From positions 1 to 27,264 of the forward strand of contig CAJUGH010000045.1 in the NCBI GenBank assembly GCA_910586215.1: a stretch of DNA of 27,264 bases, written 5' to 3'. This stretch comes from an uncultured Acetatifactor sp. Its GTDB lineage: Bacteria > Bacillota > Clostridia > Lachnospirales > Lachnospiraceae. Of the stretch, positions 1-6,493 are shown piece after piece. The position numbers and the translations under genes are program-made. The notes beneath the pieces were generated by a model. It saw nothing but the letters and a program-made list of their open reading frames with translations, was not told where the DNA came from and ran no database searches. The number at the start of each line of letters is the position of its first letter. The stretch's first letter is position 1.

Positions 1-413
1 GTGTCACGGGCATAAAACTCGTACATGATATTCAAGAACGGGGTCATATCATTGTCCCCTTTGGCGGTGTCTACATTGTCGTTAATGGCAATCAGCCGCA
101 CTCCCCGCTGGCGAAGAATTTCCATCACCTGACCGACTTTCAGATAGTCCCGGCCCATTCTGGACATATCCTTGATGATGATTGCCTCCACATTACCGTC
201 CTCGACTTCCTCCATCATCGTCATAAAACCGGGCCGGTCAAAGCGAGTGCCGGAAACGCCGTCATCAGTGAAGTGCTTGAAACGGGGATACCCATTCCGA
301 CGAGCGAAGTCCTCCAGCATGATTTTTTGGTTTTGGATTGAAAAACTCTCCCCTTGCAATTCATCGTCGCGACTCAACCTCTCGTACAGCAGCGCAATCT
401 TGGTTTTTGCCAT
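1..413 (-). CDS. Large serine recombinase, N-terminal part (cut by window edge)
   Basis: The 137 complete residues visible are the resolvase-type catalytic domain of a serine recombinase. The catalytic serine is in YERLSRDDE (residues 10-18), followed by the DDGVSGTRFDRPGF block, the KDMSRMGRDYLKVG helix and an ENDNVD-like IAINDNVDT strand. This is the signature of TnpX/TndX-type large recombinases that excise and integrate mobilisable elements by strand cleavage with a phosphoserine DNA link. The start is fixed by a perfect AAGGAGGT ribosome site at 421-428, 7 nt upstream. The recombinase and zinc/coiled-coil domains would lie outside the window. A long inverted repeat sits just upstream. 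It is probably the edge gene of an ICE, IME or prophage. Family assignment is secure; element type is not visible. Confidence 0.93.
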   Translation of the reverse strand, partial: MAKTKIALLYERLSRDDELQGESFSIQNQKIMLEDFARRNGYPRFKHFTDDGVSGTRFDRPGFMTMMEEVEDGNVEAIIIKDMSRMGRDYLKVGQVMEILRQRGVRLIAINDNVDTAKGDNDMTPFLNIMYEFYARD

Positions 414-436
414 AGCACAGACCTCCTTGAATGAAA

Positions 437-503
437 ATATGCTCTAAGCTGTCCTCACTAATCACCGAAAAATCAAGTGATTAACAAGTCGCTTAGAGCA
501 TAT
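437..503. repeat. Nested inverted repeat upstream of the recombinase (possible att site or attenuator)
   Basis: A perfect 13-bp inverted repeat, ATATGCTCTAAGC at 437-449 and its complement at 491-503, encloses a second perfect 7-bp inverted repeat, TAATCAC at 459-465 and GTGATTA at 478-484. On the minus strand it would fold into one long hairpin followed by TTT, 9 nt before the recombinase ribosome site. Its position next to a serine recombinase makes an attachment site plausible. A leader hairpin controlling recombinase expression is the alternative. Confidence 0.5.
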
Positions 504-550
504 ATCACCTTAAACGCGCAAAGGCTTCCTTTCTTCTTCCATACATTTTA

Positions 551-598
551 AAACCAACCTGTCACATTTCCTAAACCTTGAAACCAACCCCTTCACAT
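551..598. repeat. Imperfect direct repeat over the 3' end of the Fpg-like gene
   Basis: AAACCAACC followed by TCACAT occurs at 551-567 and again at 581-598, 30 bp apart. The second copy contains the stop codon of the Fpg-like gene. A duplicated gene end beside a recombinase could be a target-site duplication, but the copies are short and imperfect. Confidence 0.35.
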
Positions 599-1417
599 CT
601 CCTGGCAGGCTGGACAGAAATAGATACTTCCCCCCAGGTAATTTGCCTTCTGGATGGTGGTTCCACAGTAAGGACATGCCTTGCCCACGGTATATTTGCT
701 GAGCCTTGAGACATATCCCCCTGGATTGCCAAAGAGATCCTTCTCCGTGTTCCGTCCCCCGGCTGCAATCATCTTCCTCAAGGTATCCGTCAGCACCTGG
801 TAAAGCTGCCGGATACGGTTCTCCGGGACACTGCCCAGCTTCTTCTTTGGATGAAGCCCTGCCTCCAGCAGGATGTCCTGGAGTACGCCGTTCCCCAGGC
901 CGGGAATACGTTGCTCCGTGGCCAGGAAGGCTTTCATGGACAGGGCTGCAGATGCTTCTTCCCGCAGGTGTTTGAAATATGCATAGTCAAACCCTTCCGT
1001 GCCGGGCATGGGCTTCTCCTTCGCCACCTGGTAATAAAAATTGTCATAGACCTGTGGCTGCACCAGGAACATGGAACCATACATCTGCACAGTGCAGACC
1101 AGGCTGCTGCCATCCTCCAGGACAAGCCGTGTCTGGTACCGGGCAGGCAGCTTCTCCCCTGGGGCATAGTACCGGATATTGGTACCGTCCCCTACGGCAA
1201 AGCTGTAATCCCCCAGGGAAATCTCCACATAGCTTCCCCAGCCTGTGGCCGCTCCCAGCCTCCTGCCCTCCATGATTTCACTGTACTTTTCCGGTTCCCC
1301 GGTATACCAGGCAAAAGCGTGGGCAGTATGGGCCGCCTCTGCCTGGCAGATCAAAAGTCCCTGTACGGTCTCATTGAGTTGTGCCGCAATGGTTAAGCTC
1401 TCTGGGATTTCTAACAT
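593..1417 (-). CDS. Fpg/Nei-family protein lacking canonical catalytic residues
   Basis: The 274-residue protein has the Fpg/MutM layout: N-terminal beta domain, helix-two-turn-helix with GLGN (173-176), and a C-terminal Cys4 zinc finger (C248, C251, C268, C271, ending CPACQ). Classical Fpg starts MPELPE, with Pro2 (Pro1 after Met removal) as the Schiff-base nucleophile. Here it starts MLEIPES, so Pro is Leu. The usual finger arginine (GGR) is Ser264, and no clear GKYL beta-hairpin lysine is visible near residue 57. The glutamate after position 2 and the H2TH asparagine are kept. It may bind lesions without cleaving, or act on another substrate. It overlaps the upstream GyrI-like gene by 7 bp, which implies translational coupling. 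Last gene of the cluster. Confidence 0.88.
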   Translation of the reverse strand: MLEIPESLTIAAQLNETVQGLLICQAEAAHTAHAFAWYTGEPEKYSEIMEGRRLGAATGWGSYVEISLGDYSFAVGDGTNIRYYAPGEKLPARYQTRLVLEDGSSLVCTVQMYGSMFLVQPQVYDNFYYQVAKEKPMPGTEGFDYAYFKHLREEASAALSMKAFLATEQRIPGLGNGVLQDILLEAGLHPKKKLGSVPENRIRQLYQVLTDTLRKMIAAGGRNTEKDLFGNPGGYVSRLSKYTVGKACPYCGTTIQKANYLGGSIYFCPACQEM

Positions 1418-1908
1418 GATACTTCCCCCATGACAGAGATGCCATAATCCAGTATGACGTTTCCATTTTCATCCGGCGTGGTAAATCTCGGGCAATTGTA
1501 CCTCTCAAAACACCAGTCATCCTCTTTCCGCGCAAAGCCTCGGGATTTCAGTTCTTCCAGGCACATATTGTGGGTTTCCATAGTGTAGAATTCGCCGCTT
1601 TTATCACTCCCATACAGATAGCACACGGCATATTGCAGGGGAGCCATATCCACATAGGCAAAGCCTTCCGGAACCCTGGTACCTGCCGGGAAAAACATGC
1701 CGATCCAATGTTCCGGCATGCCGTCTACAATGTGGACAGCACCTATATAGCCATTGTCATTGACGGGCAGCCCCTGCATGGCCTCCAGTATCGCAAACCA
1801 GTCATTTTCCCACCACTCTCCCCAGTTTCCACCAGTCTCATACTTCTTTCCGATAAACCTCGCGGCAGGACAGCTTTCCTGCTTCACTTCCAAGATTTTC
1901 ACCGCCAT
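1411..1908 (-). CDS. GyrI-like small-molecule-binding protein (AraC effector-binding fold)
   Basis: This 165-residue protein has the GyrI-like/SbmC single-domain pattern: an early VKILEVKQESCPAARFIGKKY strand pair, an aromatic-rich centre (NWGEWWENDW), a strand with GYIGAVHIVDGMP, the PAGTRVPEGFAYVDM turn, and a C-terminal FERYNCPRF segment typical of the fold. Such proteins bind hydrophobic small molecules, and E. coli SbmC protects gyrase from toxins. I chose the ATG at 1908 because GAGGAAGG lies just upstream; a longer in-frame reading to 1962 overlaps the previous gene and lacks a good ribosome site. It lies 25 nt after the zinc-ribbon gene and overlaps the Fpg-like gene. Ligand unknown. 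Confidence 0.82.
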   Translation of the reverse strand: MAVKILEVKQESCPAARFIGKKYETGGNWGEWWENDWFAILEAMQGLPVNDNGYIGAVHIVDGMPEHWIGMFFPAGTRVPEGFAYVDMAPLQYAVCYLYGSDKSGEFYTMETHNMCLEELKSRGFARKEDDWCFERYNCPRFTTPDENGNVILDYGISVMGEVSC

Positions 1909-1933
1909 TTCGCCTTCCTCATCCTCCCCATGC

Positions 1934-2209
1934 TTACGCCTTCCATCTGTCCAAGGTGGCAAAATACCGCCTCAGCATGTCTTTGGCTTCCTCTACATTC
2001 TTCGCCCGGCCTCCTTCCACTTCAAAGGGTGCACAGAATGCAACCATTCCCTCCATGTCGCAGTTCTGGACAAAGGCCCCGTTCTGGAAGCAGTAGCAGC
2101 AGTAAGCCTCATTCCTGCTGCCGTCCTGGTTGGTGCCGTACTGGTCCTCCTGCATGGGCATTCCACAGCTCTGGCAGATTTTCAGTTCCTTTTGTGTTGC
2201 ATGTTCCAT
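1934..2209 (-). CDS. Small zinc-ribbon protein
   Basis: A 91-residue soluble protein with the pattern CQSCGMPM then CCYC (residues about 11-35), matching the putative zinc-ribbon family found as short stand-alone proteins in Firmicutes. After the zinc site comes a helical tail (NVEEAKDMLRRYFATLDRWKA), also usual for the family. The ATG at 2209 has AGGAGG 8 nt upstream; upstream in-frame codons are low-quality sequence without a ribosome site. It is 128 nt after the WYL regulator, the widest gap in the cluster, and a possible control site lies in that gap. Molecular function of the family is unknown. Confidence 0.85.
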   Translation of the reverse strand: MEHATQKELKICQSCGMPMQEDQYGTNQDGSRNEAYCCYCFQNGAFVQNCDMEGMVAFCAPFEVEGGRAKNVEEAKDMLRRYFATLDRWKA

Positions 2210-2319
2210 TGTGTAGTTCCTCCTTATGTCTGTTATTGGATTGTTGTGATGCCAGTTCGCCGATTGTCTGTGTCGGCAACATTGGCATAACGGGAAGCAT
2301 GGAACTACTATACCATCCA

Positions 2320-2345
2320 GAATATGACATGTGTGCGTCATATTC
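2320..2345. promoter_or_regulatory. Perfect 9-bp inverted repeat between WYL regulator and zinc-ribbon gene
   Basis: GAATATGAC at 2320-2328 and GTCATATTC at 2337-2345 are exact inverted copies with an 8-nt spacer. The right arm overlaps the WYL gene stop codon. There is no T-run after it, so it is a poor terminator. A TATAGT hexamer on the minus strand follows shortly downstream, so an operator is reasonable. Confidence 0.4.
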
Positions 2346-3513
2346 TCAAAAAAGTGCCCTGCTTTTCCGGGAAAGTATTCCTGCCATAAGGCTCGTACAT
2401 GCCAGCCATCTGCCCGATCCTCCGAATCAGTTCCTTCCGGACCCAGTCCGGCCCCAGTACCCTGGCAGAAGGGCCAAAGGACAGAATCAGCCCATAGACC
2501 CAGTCATCTACCAGGCAATGCATTCGGATCTCAAAGTCCCCCTCCGGGAGCACCTTGATCTCTTCCTCCTCAAACCTGTCGTATATGCGGTAAGCCTCCC
2601 TTTTATCTATATGCAGCAGGATCTCCCCCCAGGCCAGGGTACCTGGATCCCCAGGATCTCCCATTTTCCCCGGGCCTTCCGTTTTCCCTGGGCCTTCACC
2701 TTCTGCCTTCCCCAGACTTTCCGTCTTCCCTGGGATTTCAGCCTTCTCCAGGCCTTCTGCCTTCCCCGGGGCTTCAGCCTTCCCCGATTCCACAGCTTCC
2801 TTAGGTTCCATAGTTTTCCCCGGTTTTACGGCTTCCTCCGGCTCCACATCCCTCCCCGGCGCCCTGGCAGATTCCCTCTCCCTTTCCTCCTGGTTCAAGT
2901 GTCTCTCCCCGGTTTCGAAGGTCTCTTCCTGTATCTCCACCCGTTTCATCCGCAGAACCTTGAACAGGCGCATTGCCCCCCGCAGCCTGCAATACGCTCT
3001 CACATACCAGGTATATTCCTTGAAGAGAAGCTGTACCGGTTCCACCTCCCGCCTGGCCATGTCTCCGTACTGCCCGTAATAGTCAAATGCCAGTACCCTG
3101 TGTCCCAGGATTGCCTCCTTGATCTGGCCGAACAATTCCCCCCGGCGTCCGCTCCAGTCGGAAAAGTCTATGGAAACCCAGTTCATGGGATCTGTCTTGA
3201 AGAAGTATTCCAGCTTCTGTAGGATCTCCCCTTCCTCCACGGCCCCTGTCTCCCGCAGGCTGCAAAGGGCTGCCAGGATCCTGCGCTGTTCCTCCCCGGA
3301 CAACAGCCTCTTGTCCAGCACGAACCGTTCCATAAGGTGAATGCCACCACCTTTTCCCTTGCTGGCATACACGGGGATTCCCGCCATGGACAAGCTCTCC
3401 ACATCCCGGTAGATGGTGCGGGTGGATACCTCAAACCGGTCTGCCAGTTCCCCGGCTGTCACAGTGTCCCTGCTCATTAAGATATAGATGATTTCCAGTT
3501 GTCTGTTTACCAT
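2338..3513 (-). CDS. WYL-domain transcriptional regulator with a repetitive PGK-rich insert
   Basis: Residues 1-60 form a DeoR/HTH_11-type winged helix (LADRFEVSTRTIYRDVESLSMAGIP). Residues 125-200 are the WYL ligand domain (VLAFDYYGQYG; YTWYVRAYC in place of the WYL motif). Residues 292-391 are the WCX-type C-terminal domain (VLPEGDFEIRMHC, WVYGLILSFG, VRKELIRRIGQM). WYL proteins act as homodimers; several sense nucleic acid or DNA damage. Normal members are about 300 residues. This one is longer because residues about 203-291 are a Pro/Gly/Lys/Glu low-complexity stretch of PGKxE-like units placed between WYL and WCX. It lies 46 nt after the ACT-like gene and probably regulates this cluster. 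Confidence 0.9.
   Translation of the reverse strand: MVNRQLEIIYILMSRDTVTAGELADRFEVSTRTIYRDVESLSMAGIPVYASKGKGGGIHLMERFVLDKRLLSGEEQRRILAALCSLRETGAVEEGEILQKLEYFFKTDPMNWVSIDFSDWSGRRGELFGQIKEAILGHRVLAFDYYGQYGDMARREVEPVQLLFKEYTWYVRAYCRLRGAMRLFKVLRMKRVEIQEETFETGERHLNQEERERESARAPGRDVEPEEAVKPGKTMEPKEAVESGKAEAPGKAEGLEKAEIPGKTESLGKAEGEGPGKTEGPGKMGDPGDPGTLAWGEILLHIDKREAYRIYDRFEEEEIKVLPEGDFEIRMHCLVDDWVYGLILSFGPSARVLGPDWVRKELIRRIGQMAGMYEPYGRNTFPEKQGTFLRI
2641..2907 (-). repeat. Degenerate tandem PGK/GKAE-coding repeat inside the WYL gene
   Basis: On the plus strand this is a pyrimidine-rich run of imperfect units such as CCTTCCCCGGGGCTTC and CCTTCCCTGGG, about 15 to 24 bp long. In frame they encode units like APGKAEG, IPGKTES and GPGKTEG. 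All units keep frame, so it is a coding low-complexity expansion rather than a break. Confidence 0.75.
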
Positions 3514-3559
3514 TTACCGTCCTTTTACCCAGGAATCTACCTGCGCCTTGTGCCGTGTT

Positions 3560-4018
3560 TCAGATCCGGTATCCGGCATCTATAATCCCGGTAATGATCT
3601 GTACGGCCCTGTCTGCCTCCTGGGCCGGGACACCGATCACAAACCGGTCCCTGCTCTTAAAGTACCGCTGCATGACGATCTCAATGTCCTGCAGGGCCAG
3701 GCTGCTGTCAATCATGCCGATTCCCCTGCACGTCATCTGTTCATTTTCCACGTACAGCAACGTGACTTCCCCATTGATTGAGACATTCACTTCCTCCATC
3801 TGCTGCCCCAGGGTGGCCATCAGCAGGCCCACCTTACCTCTTTCTGACTCCCGAATGGCAATGGACAGTTCGTCTGCATCAATCACGAGACACTCACAGG
3901 GAATCGCACATTCCTCCAGTATCTCGAATATCTTTGCGGTATTCTTCTCATCCCTTGTCAGCTTCTCTCTCTCAATGGTAATCCGAAGGGCCGCTGTCTC
4001 CCGAATCCTATTTTTCAT
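3560..4018 (-). CDS. Stand-alone protein with two ACT-like domains (aspartokinase C-terminal-like)
   Basis: The 152-residue product reads as two beta-alpha-beta-beta-alpha-beta units. The first is ALRITIEREKL, AKIFEILEECAIPCECLVI, ELSIAIRE. The second is GEVTLLYVENEQM, SLALQDIEIVMQRY, DRFVIGVPAQEADRAVQIITGI. The pattern resembles the regulatory ACT pair at the C-terminus of aspartate kinase, without any kinase domain. ACT pairs bind amino acids, so a sensor role is possible. I use the ATG at 4018, which has AGGGGAG upstream and sits 16 nt after the previous gene; longer readings overlap that gene. The assignment rests on pattern and predicted secondary structure only, so it is tentative. Confidence 0.6.
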   Translation of the reverse strand: MKNRIRETAALRITIEREKLTRDEKNTAKIFEILEECAIPCECLVIDADELSIAIRESERGKVGLLMATLGQQMEEVNVSINGEVTLLYVENEQMTCRGIGMIDSSLALQDIEIVMQRYFKSRDRFVIGVPAQEADRAVQIITGIIDAGYRI

Positions 4019-4034
4019 CTGACTCCCCTGCCAT

Positions 4035-4478
4035 TCATGTTCTAGTTTTTGCCTGGATCGGGATATAATAGTCCATCTGCTCATACCCCATGATTTTCTG
4101 TGCAAGAGGCGATGTAATGATATTGCCTAATTCCGGGCGGGAACTGTCACGCTCAAACCCATTTTCCTCCAGGAACCGGTCTATTTCCGCATTCATAAGT
4201 TCCCTGTCCGTCTTCTGGTCTATATCCGTTGCAACGGCATAAAGGCCACCCTGGAACTCTATCACTTCCAGTCCAGGCGGAACCTCCATGCCCTCTTCAA
4301 ACAGGTACAGCCAGACAAAGCCCTCCCCCGCCCAATAGAGGAAATCCTTTGGAAACAGGCCCCGTTCCAGGGAAGAAAACCACTCCTCAAAGATACAGAA
4401 ATTTCCCTCCCCGAACATCCCTACTCCCGATGAAACCATTTTGCAGGTGGGCATTTCATAAATTCTGATACTTTGCAT
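4035..4478 (-). CDS. Second GyrI-like protein
   Basis: The 147-residue protein has a GyrI/SbmC-type fold: MQSIRIYEMPTCKMVSSG at the start, central EEWFSSLERGLFPKDFLYW, VPPGLEVIEFQGGLYAV (the family's PPG...GGxYA turn), and C-terminal GYEQMDYYIPI, the usual closing strand before the end. GAGGAG lies 6 nt before the ATG. It shares little direct sequence with the other GyrI-like protein in the cluster, so it is not a recent duplicate. It lies 19 nt after exonuclease III. Likely a small-molecule sensor or antitoxin-like chaperone; ligand unknown. Confidence 0.8.
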   Translation of the reverse strand: MQSIRIYEMPTCKMVSSGVGMFGEGNFCIFEEWFSSLERGLFPKDFLYWAGEGFVWLYLFEEGMEVPPGLEVIEFQGGLYAVATDIDQKTDRELMNAEIDRFLEENGFERDSSRPELGNIITSPLAQKIMGYEQMDYYIPIQAKTRT

Positions 4479-4497
4479 CTGTTTCTCCTCTCTCTGG

Positions 4498-5250
4498 TCA
4501 AGCCATCTCCAGCTCCACAGGACAGTGGTCTGAACCCATCACATCCGGATGGATCCTCGCGTCTACAAGCCGCTCCCGGAGGCTTCCCGACACCACAAAA
4601 TAGTCGATGCGCCAGCCTGCATTCTTCTCCCTGGCATGGTACATGTAGGACCACCAGGAATAGGCACCTGTCTGTTCCGGGTAAAAGTACCGGAAGGTAT
4701 CCACGAACCCGCTCTCCAGCACCCTGGTAAAACAGGCCCTCTCTTCATCCGTGAACCCCGCATTGCCACGGTTGGACTTTGGATTCTTCAAGTCGATCTC
4801 CTGGTGGGCCACATTCAGGTCGCCGCAGAAGATCACCGGCTTCTTCTCCTCCAGTCCCTTCAAGTACTTTAAAAAATCAGCCTCCCATCGCATGCGGTAC
4901 GCCAGTCTTGTCAGTTCCCTCTGGGCATTGGGCGTGTACACTGTCACCACATAGAAATCCTGGAACTGAGCCGTGATCACCCGGCCCTCCTGGTCATGCT
5001 CCTCTACGCCGATCCCATAGGTCACATCCATGGGCTCTATCCGGGAAAAAAGGGCCGTCCCGGAATACCCCTTCTTCTGGGCATAGTTCCAGTACTGGTG
5101 ATATCCCGGCAGTTCCAGGTCGTGCTGTCCCGCCTGCAGCTTCGTCTCCTGGAGACAGAAAATGTCTGCATCCAGCCGGTCAAAAGACTCTAAAAATCCT
5201 TTCTGGAGACAGGCCCGCAGCCCGTTTACATTCCAGGATACAAGTTTCAT
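4498..5250 (-). CDS. xth: Exodeoxyribonuclease III (AP endonuclease)
   Basis: A 250-residue ExoIII/ExoA. It opens MKLVSWNVNGLRACLQKG with the metal-site Asn, then DIFCLQETKLQAGQ (metal Glu), GYSGTALFSR, VVTVYTPNAQ, FCGDLNVAHQEIDLKNPKSNRGNAGFTDEER (catalytic Asp/Asn pair), GWRIDYFVVS, and the terminal GSDHCPVELEMA with the catalytic Asp-His. It cuts 5' to abasic sites and trims 3' blocks in base-excision repair. The start at 5250 has GGAGGA upstream and leaves the usual short N-terminus. It is the first gene after the promoter at 5375-5403 and is followed at 19 nt by the GyrI-like gene. Confidence 0.97.
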   Translation of the reverse strand: MKLVSWNVNGLRACLQKGFLESFDRLDADIFCLQETKLQAGQHDLELPGYHQYWNYAQKKGYSGTALFSRIEPMDVTYGIGVEEHDQEGRVITAQFQDFYVVTVYTPNAQRELTRLAYRMRWEADFLKYLKGLEEKKPVIFCGDLNVAHQEIDLKNPKSNRGNAGFTDEERACFTRVLESGFVDTFRYFYPEQTGAYSWWSYMYHAREKNAGWRIDYFVVSGSLRERLVDARIHPDVMGSDHCPVELEMA

Positions 5251-5374
5251 GGCAATCCTCCACTCCTGCATGGCCCTTATCTTACCTGGGGCTATGCGGT
5301 TCCCTATTTTCTAAAATGCAGATTCCGTTCCCTCTTCATTCCATCCAGAATCCCTCTTTCCCAATATTACAGCC

Positions 5375-5403
5375 AGTATAGCATAAAACCCATTTCCTTT
5401 CAT
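5375..5403 (-). promoter_or_regulatory. Promoter for the xth cluster
   Basis: On the minus strand ATGAAA (5403-5398) and TATACT (5380-5375) are 17 nt apart, and TGC directly before the -10 makes an extended -10. Predicted leader to the xth start is about 120 nt. No comparably good promoter is seen before the downstream genes. Confidence 0.55.
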
Positions 5404-5434
5404 CCTGTATTTTTAGCCCTGCAGATATCTTTTT

Positions 5435-5620
5435 CTATCCATAACACAATTCCTCTATTTTACCGTTTTCTGGATGCACTACTCCCAGGACATACTGCAT
5501 CAGCGTTCCGACTCCCTTTTCAGATAATGTCATCATATTATAGGCAAAACCTTTATAAAACTGTTTTCCTGCCATTGACACATCCATCTGGCCATGACGC
5601 ATGAAACAGAATGTAGCCAT
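5435..5620 (-). pseudogene. Histidine-phosphatase (phosphoglycerate-mutase-like) remnant
   Basis: The first part, MATFCFMRHGQMDVSMAGKQ then LSEKGVG, is the N-terminus of a histidine phosphatase: the RHG motif with the catalytic histidine and the LSEKG helix start. Family members are about 200 residues, but this frame ends after 61. The last 20 residues (VLGVVHPENGKIEELCYG) look like the C-terminal end of such a protein, so the core seems to have been lost in frame. The second catalytic histidine and the phosphate-pocket arginine are absent. The ribosome site GGAGGT 7 nt before the ATG is intact, so a short peptide may still be made. A genuine small protein is less likely. Confidence 0.6.
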
Positions 5621-5689
5621 ATGTACCACCTCCGCTCAACCAATCTGCAGGGATGCTTATTCATGTCTGGTTTTTCGTTTCAAACTGCG

Positions 5690-5745
5690 ATAAAAAGGAC
5701 AAAATCAAGCGGACGAAAGCCTGCCTGCTCCCCGTCCGCCTGATC
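5690..5745 (-). terminator. Rho-independent terminator of the zinc-ribbon membrane gene
   Basis: A 12-bp stem pairs 5704-5715 with 5733-5744 (one G-U pair). On the minus strand it is followed by TTTTGTCCTTTTT. It lies just after the stop codon at 5760. Confidence 0.8.
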
Positions 5746-5759
5746 CATATTTCATTTCT

Positions 5760-6332
5760 TTATATTCTTTTCTTATTTAGGAATACGCCCACCGTGCATG
5801 CTATGATCCCAGTCACATATACCCAGAAGCCAATTGCCCAGGAAACAGCAGATCCGATTTCTACCGTACTACCGATAGCGTCTTTTGACCTTAGGAAAAT
5901 AACCAAGATGAAGAGAAGACACAAAACGCCCAGGGCAGAAAGCTTCGGAAGCTTGACCAATTGGAACAGCACCACCAGGGCGATGCCCAAAAATGCAATC
6001 ACAAGCAAGGCGATTCCCGTTTTCCCCACGTCAGCATTATTCGCCCGGATCCCTATCTGAATAAAACTTAATTTCGCCTCATCTGTTGTAAGCCAGGACA
6101 AAAACATACTGACAAAGGCCAATACCGCGCCAACAATCCCGACTATTGTATTAGCACCGTACACTGCCTTGCCCTTAGCCGGCGCAGGCATCACATAGCC
6201 GCCGGGCGCAGGATTCGCCGGATTGGGTGCAGACCCAGGATTCGGCACAGGTGCCGCCTCTAGAGGGGCGCTGCATTTAGGACAAAATTTTTCCGGTGAC
6301 TGAATTTCATTGCCACATTTCGTACAAAGCAT
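5760..6332 (-). CDS. Zinc-ribbon membrane protein of unknown function
   Basis: Residues 3-20 are a double-CxxC zinc ribbon (CTKCGNEI then FCPKCSAPL). A flexible Pro/Ala/Gly linker follows (about 25-52). Then come roughly four membrane segments, near residues 58-81, 104-124, 128-148 and 160-184, ending in NKKRI. Such proteins are common in Firmicutes and face the cytoplasm with the ribbon. GGAGGG lies 10 nt upstream of the ATG. It is transcribed alone, with a promoter at 6445-6473, a conserved 45-nt leader element, and its own terminator. Function is unknown; nothing links it to its neighbours. Confidence 0.85.
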   Translation of the reverse strand: MLCTKCGNEIQSPEKFCPKCSAPLEAAPVPNPGSAPNPANPAPGGYVMPAPAKGKAVYGANTIVGIVGAVLAFVSMFLSWLTTDEAKLSFIQIGIRANNADVGKTGIALLVIAFLGIALVVLFQLVKLPKLSALGVLCLLFILVIFLRSKDAIGSTVEIGSAVSWAIGFWVYVTGIIACTVGVFLNKKRI

Positions 6333-6390
6333 ATTGATATTTCCCTCCTAATATGCGGGCAGACTTCTTTGATCAGCCGCTTCTTTGATT

Positions 6391-6435
6391 CCCGCTCACT
6401 TTAGCACGCTTTGCTTTGCAGCGGGGTTGTTGACT
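6391..6435 (-). ncRNA. 45-nt leader element, copy A
   Basis: On the minus strand this runs from AGTCAACAACCC through AAGCAAAGCG to GCGGG, just downstream of the promoter -10. A 45-nt sequence at 24717-24761, also in the 5' leader of a minus-strand operon, matches it closely. The CCCGCT and AGCGGG ends can pair into a hairpin. Probably a structured untranslated element or dispersed repeat. Confidence 0.5.
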
Positions 6436-6444
6436 ACGGTGTCT

Positions 6445-6473
6445 ATTATACACCGAATTTCATATAGAAGCAA
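6445..6473 (-). promoter_or_regulatory. Promoter of the zinc-ribbon membrane gene
   Basis: Perfect TATAAT at 6450-6445 on the minus strand, with TTGCTT at 6473-6468 and a 17-nt spacer. The gene starts about 110 nt downstream. Confidence 0.6.
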
Positions 6474-6493
6474 GCTACTGTTTGAGTCATCAC

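Noticed and set aside
2641..2907. Non-coding minisatellite or CRISPR-like repeat
   Set aside because: The repeat keeps the reading frame between two intact regulator domains, so it is coding low-complexity sequence.
1570..3222. 550-codon open frame on the plus strand
   Set aside because: It runs antisense across the GyrI-like, zinc-ribbon and WYL genes. Its protein is Pro/Leu/His-rich with no domain, which is what GC-rich third positions of the opposite strand produce.
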